Source of the DNA: an uncultured Chromatiaceae bacterium
Lineage (GTDB): Bacteria; Pseudomonadota; Gammaproteobacteria; Enterobacterales; Alteromonadaceae
Direction: 5' to 3'
DNA length: 25,300 bases
NCBI GenBank assembly: GCA_937978655.1
Contig: CALJUX010000003.1
Coordinates: 1 to 25,300, forward strand
The notes under the pieces were generated by a model. The model was not told where the DNA came from, did no database searches, and saw nothing but the letters and a program-made list of their open reading frames with translations. Shown here in pieces: positions 24,669 through 25,300 of this stretch; the first letter of the stretch is position 1; each line of letters opens with the position of its first letter. The translations under genes and the position numbers were made by a program.

Positions 24669-24839
24669 TTAATCGACCCGTAGTTTTTCAGTTTTTTCCA
24701 GCTGCACCAGCCGCCCCTGATGAAACACCAGCTCGACTTTGCCAAATTCGACCCGGCCAATCAGCTGTTCCAGCTGTTTTAATAAATCTGCCACCAACTG
24801 CTGCCGCTCCGGCGGCTGGTTCTGTTGCCAATCTTTCAT
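24669..24839 (-). CDS. YezD/OscA family small protein (DUF2292)
   Basis: A 56-residue protein of the DUF2292 type. A polar helix (QLVADLLKQLEQLIG) is followed by the family hallmark GKVELVFHQGRLVQLEKTEK and a charged C-terminus KLRVD. Members include Bacillus YezD and Pseudomonas OscA, the latter tied to growth under sulfur limitation. I choose the ATG at 24839 because GGAG lies five bases upstream; a longer frame from 24875 adds a weakly supported N-terminus. One of two matching dyads in the upstream region (24924-24940) is placed to control it. Confidence 0.8.
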   Translation of the reverse strand: MKDWQQNQPPERQQLVADLLKQLEQLIGRVEFGKVELVFHQGRLVQLEKTEKLRVD

Positions 24840-24923
24840 CATCACTCCATGGCGTTTCTCTGTAGATTTCGCCATTAAAGCAGAGTGTCATGAATAACCA
24901 TAAATACTAAATAATTGTTTTTA

Positions 24924-25008
24924 TATTCCATAAGGGAATTAGAGGTAAGGTATTGCTTGCGCCTTTCCTGAACCCTGTGCCGAAAATATGATATTCATTT
25001 ATGGAATA
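24924..25008. promoter_or_regulatory. Pair of TATTC-N7-GAAT dyads
   Basis: TATTC-N7-GAATT at 24924-24940 and TATTC-N7-GAATA at 24992-25008 have the same half sites and spacing, with centres 68 bases apart. In addition, 12 bases (TATATTCCATAA at 24922-24933) recur inverted at 24999-25010. One dyad faces the yezD-like gene, the other overlaps the -10-like TATATT of the rightward RNA candidate. This looks like an operator pair for one regulator serving both directions. Confidence 0.4.
24984..25002 (+). promoter_or_regulatory. Weak Fur-box-like site
   Basis: Contains TGATATTCATT, one base off the TGATAATCATT centre of the Fur consensus; I count 12 of 19 overall. It lies upstream of the candidate small RNA and overlaps the second TATTC-N7-GAATA dyad, so either a Fur or a different regulator could use this sequence. 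Confidence 0.3.
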
Positions 25009-25020
25009 TATATTTAGGTT

Positions 25021-25194
25021 GTAATTCCTTTTAGATCTGATTAGATTGCACTCAACGCAACGACATTGCCCTGTCGCTGTGTGTGATGTTCGAACCATTG
25101 TGAAGGATCACAGTGGCTTGCCCTCAGGATGAATCTGCAAGTCTATCCTTGTCCCTGTTGTTTTTAAGCCTGCATTTTTGCAGGCTTTTTTTTT
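25021..25194 (+). ncRNA. Candidate small RNA, possibly RyhB-like
   Basis: The roughly 370 bases between the yezD-like gene and 25214 have no convincing protein gene, yet the + strand ends in a strong intrinsic terminator with nine T. A -10-like TATATT at 25009-25014 would start transcription near 25021, giving an RNA of about 174 bases. Bases 25060-25069 read ACGACATTGC, the core run of E. coli RyhB as I remember it. A Fur-like site lies just upstream at 24984-25002. The core-like run can pair locally (CGACA with TGTCG), which is unlike the open RyhB core. A 12-codon frame, MNLQVYPCPCCF, at 25129-25167 lies directly before the terminator and offers an alternative: a Cys-rich leader peptide. 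The ends are estimates. Confidence 0.35.
25166..25194 (+). terminator. Strong Rho-independent terminator
   Basis: AAGCCTGCA/TGCAGGCTT (25166-25174 with 25179-25187), loop TTTT, then T to 25194 (nine T in all). The minus strand has no T-run after the stem, so it serves a rightward transcript, yet no rightward protein gene precedes it in the adjacent 1.6 kb. Confidence 0.85.
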
Positions 25195-25214
25195 GCGCTG
25201 CGGGCACTGTTGGT

Positions 25215-25300
25215 TTATTTTTCATTTTTTCCTGCTGCCGCTAGTCCGTCTAGCAAAGAATTCACCTGACGGTGAGGTACTGTTGCTGACGCTGGTCCTT
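25215..25300 (-). CDS. Possible C-terminal end of a leftward gene (partial)
   Basis: A minus-strand frame open from the window edge to a TAA at 25215-25217 gives 27 codons with protein-like composition (HRQVNSLLDGLAAAGKNEK at the end). The other two minus frames are also open for 12 and 24 codons, so the call is weak. No family can be named. Confidence 0.25.
   Translation of the reverse strand, partial: GPASATVPHRQVNSLLDGLAAAGKNEK

Noticed and set aside
24936..24955. AGAGGTAAGG stretch resembling the 5' part of Spot 42 RNA
   Set aside because: The likeness is limited to a few bases, there is no Spot 42-like terminator after it and no engB/polA neighbour.
25112..25246. GTG-started 44-codon hydrophobic frame behind AAGGA
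   Set aside because: It runs straight through the strong terminator hairpin and its T-run; the Phe/Leu codons come from that T-run. A protein gene here is unlikely.

Overview
The window looks like a gammaproteobacterial chromosome of the Alteromonadales/Chromatiaceae type (Rheinheimera, Alishewanella or Arsukibacterium-like). This is inferred from the combination of a FhuE-like siderophore receptor, PEP-CTERM secretion signal, YqiJ/flotillin pair, LemA/HtpX pair, classical Fur boxes and sigma70-type promoters. No taxonomic marker beyond an E. coli-like tRNA-Arg(CCG) is present, so the genus is a guess.

Left edge (1-3121): the start of a DNA phosphorothioation-dependent restriction module, dptF-dptG-(dptH), transcribed leftward. 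It is visibly more AT-rich than everything to its right and ends about 200 bp from the 3' end of tRNA-Arg(CCG), so the tRNA marks the probable boundary of a genomic island whose body lies outside the window. The dnd modification genes are not between dptF and the tRNA.

3130-6720: tRNA-Arg(CCG) with its own promoter and terminator; a periplasmic binding-protein-like gene and a periplasmic single-domain rhodanese on the + strand; then, leftward, a PEP-CTERM exported protein and a COG0523 (CobW-type) metal GTPase with a Zur-box-like 13-bp palindrome in front of it.

6833-13816: an iron region. Three Fur-box-like sites are visible. One covers the promoter of a 36-residue membrane peptide and a cysteine-rich TPR-like protein. 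The other two sit in the divergent space between a FhuE/FoxA-like TonB-dependent receptor (+) and a leftward operon encoding a PepSY-family inner-membrane protein (FoxB/FpvG/PiuB class), a His-rich WCAGC protein and an ankyrin-like exported protein. Together they suggest hydroxamate-siderophore uptake with reductive iron release at the inner membrane.

13833-20685: membrane-stress and membrane-organisation genes: a leftward operon of a PspA-like coiled-coil protein, YqiJ and a YqiK-type flotillin with 4-bp overlaps; a multi-pass membrane protein on +; an intergenic palindrome; and lemA plus an enlarged HtpX-type M48 protease.

20686-24584: an MFS transporter with a perfect LacI-type operator upstream, a cupin, an isochorismatase-family hydrolase and a LacI-family regulator that is the natural candidate for the operator.

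24585-25300: a YezD/OscA (DUF2292) small protein, then about 370 bases without a clear protein gene. This stretch holds paired dyads, a Fur-like site and a strong + strand terminator. I read it as a candidate small RNA gene, carrying a ten-base match to the conserved RyhB core as I remember it. The last bases may be the C-terminus of a leftward gene.
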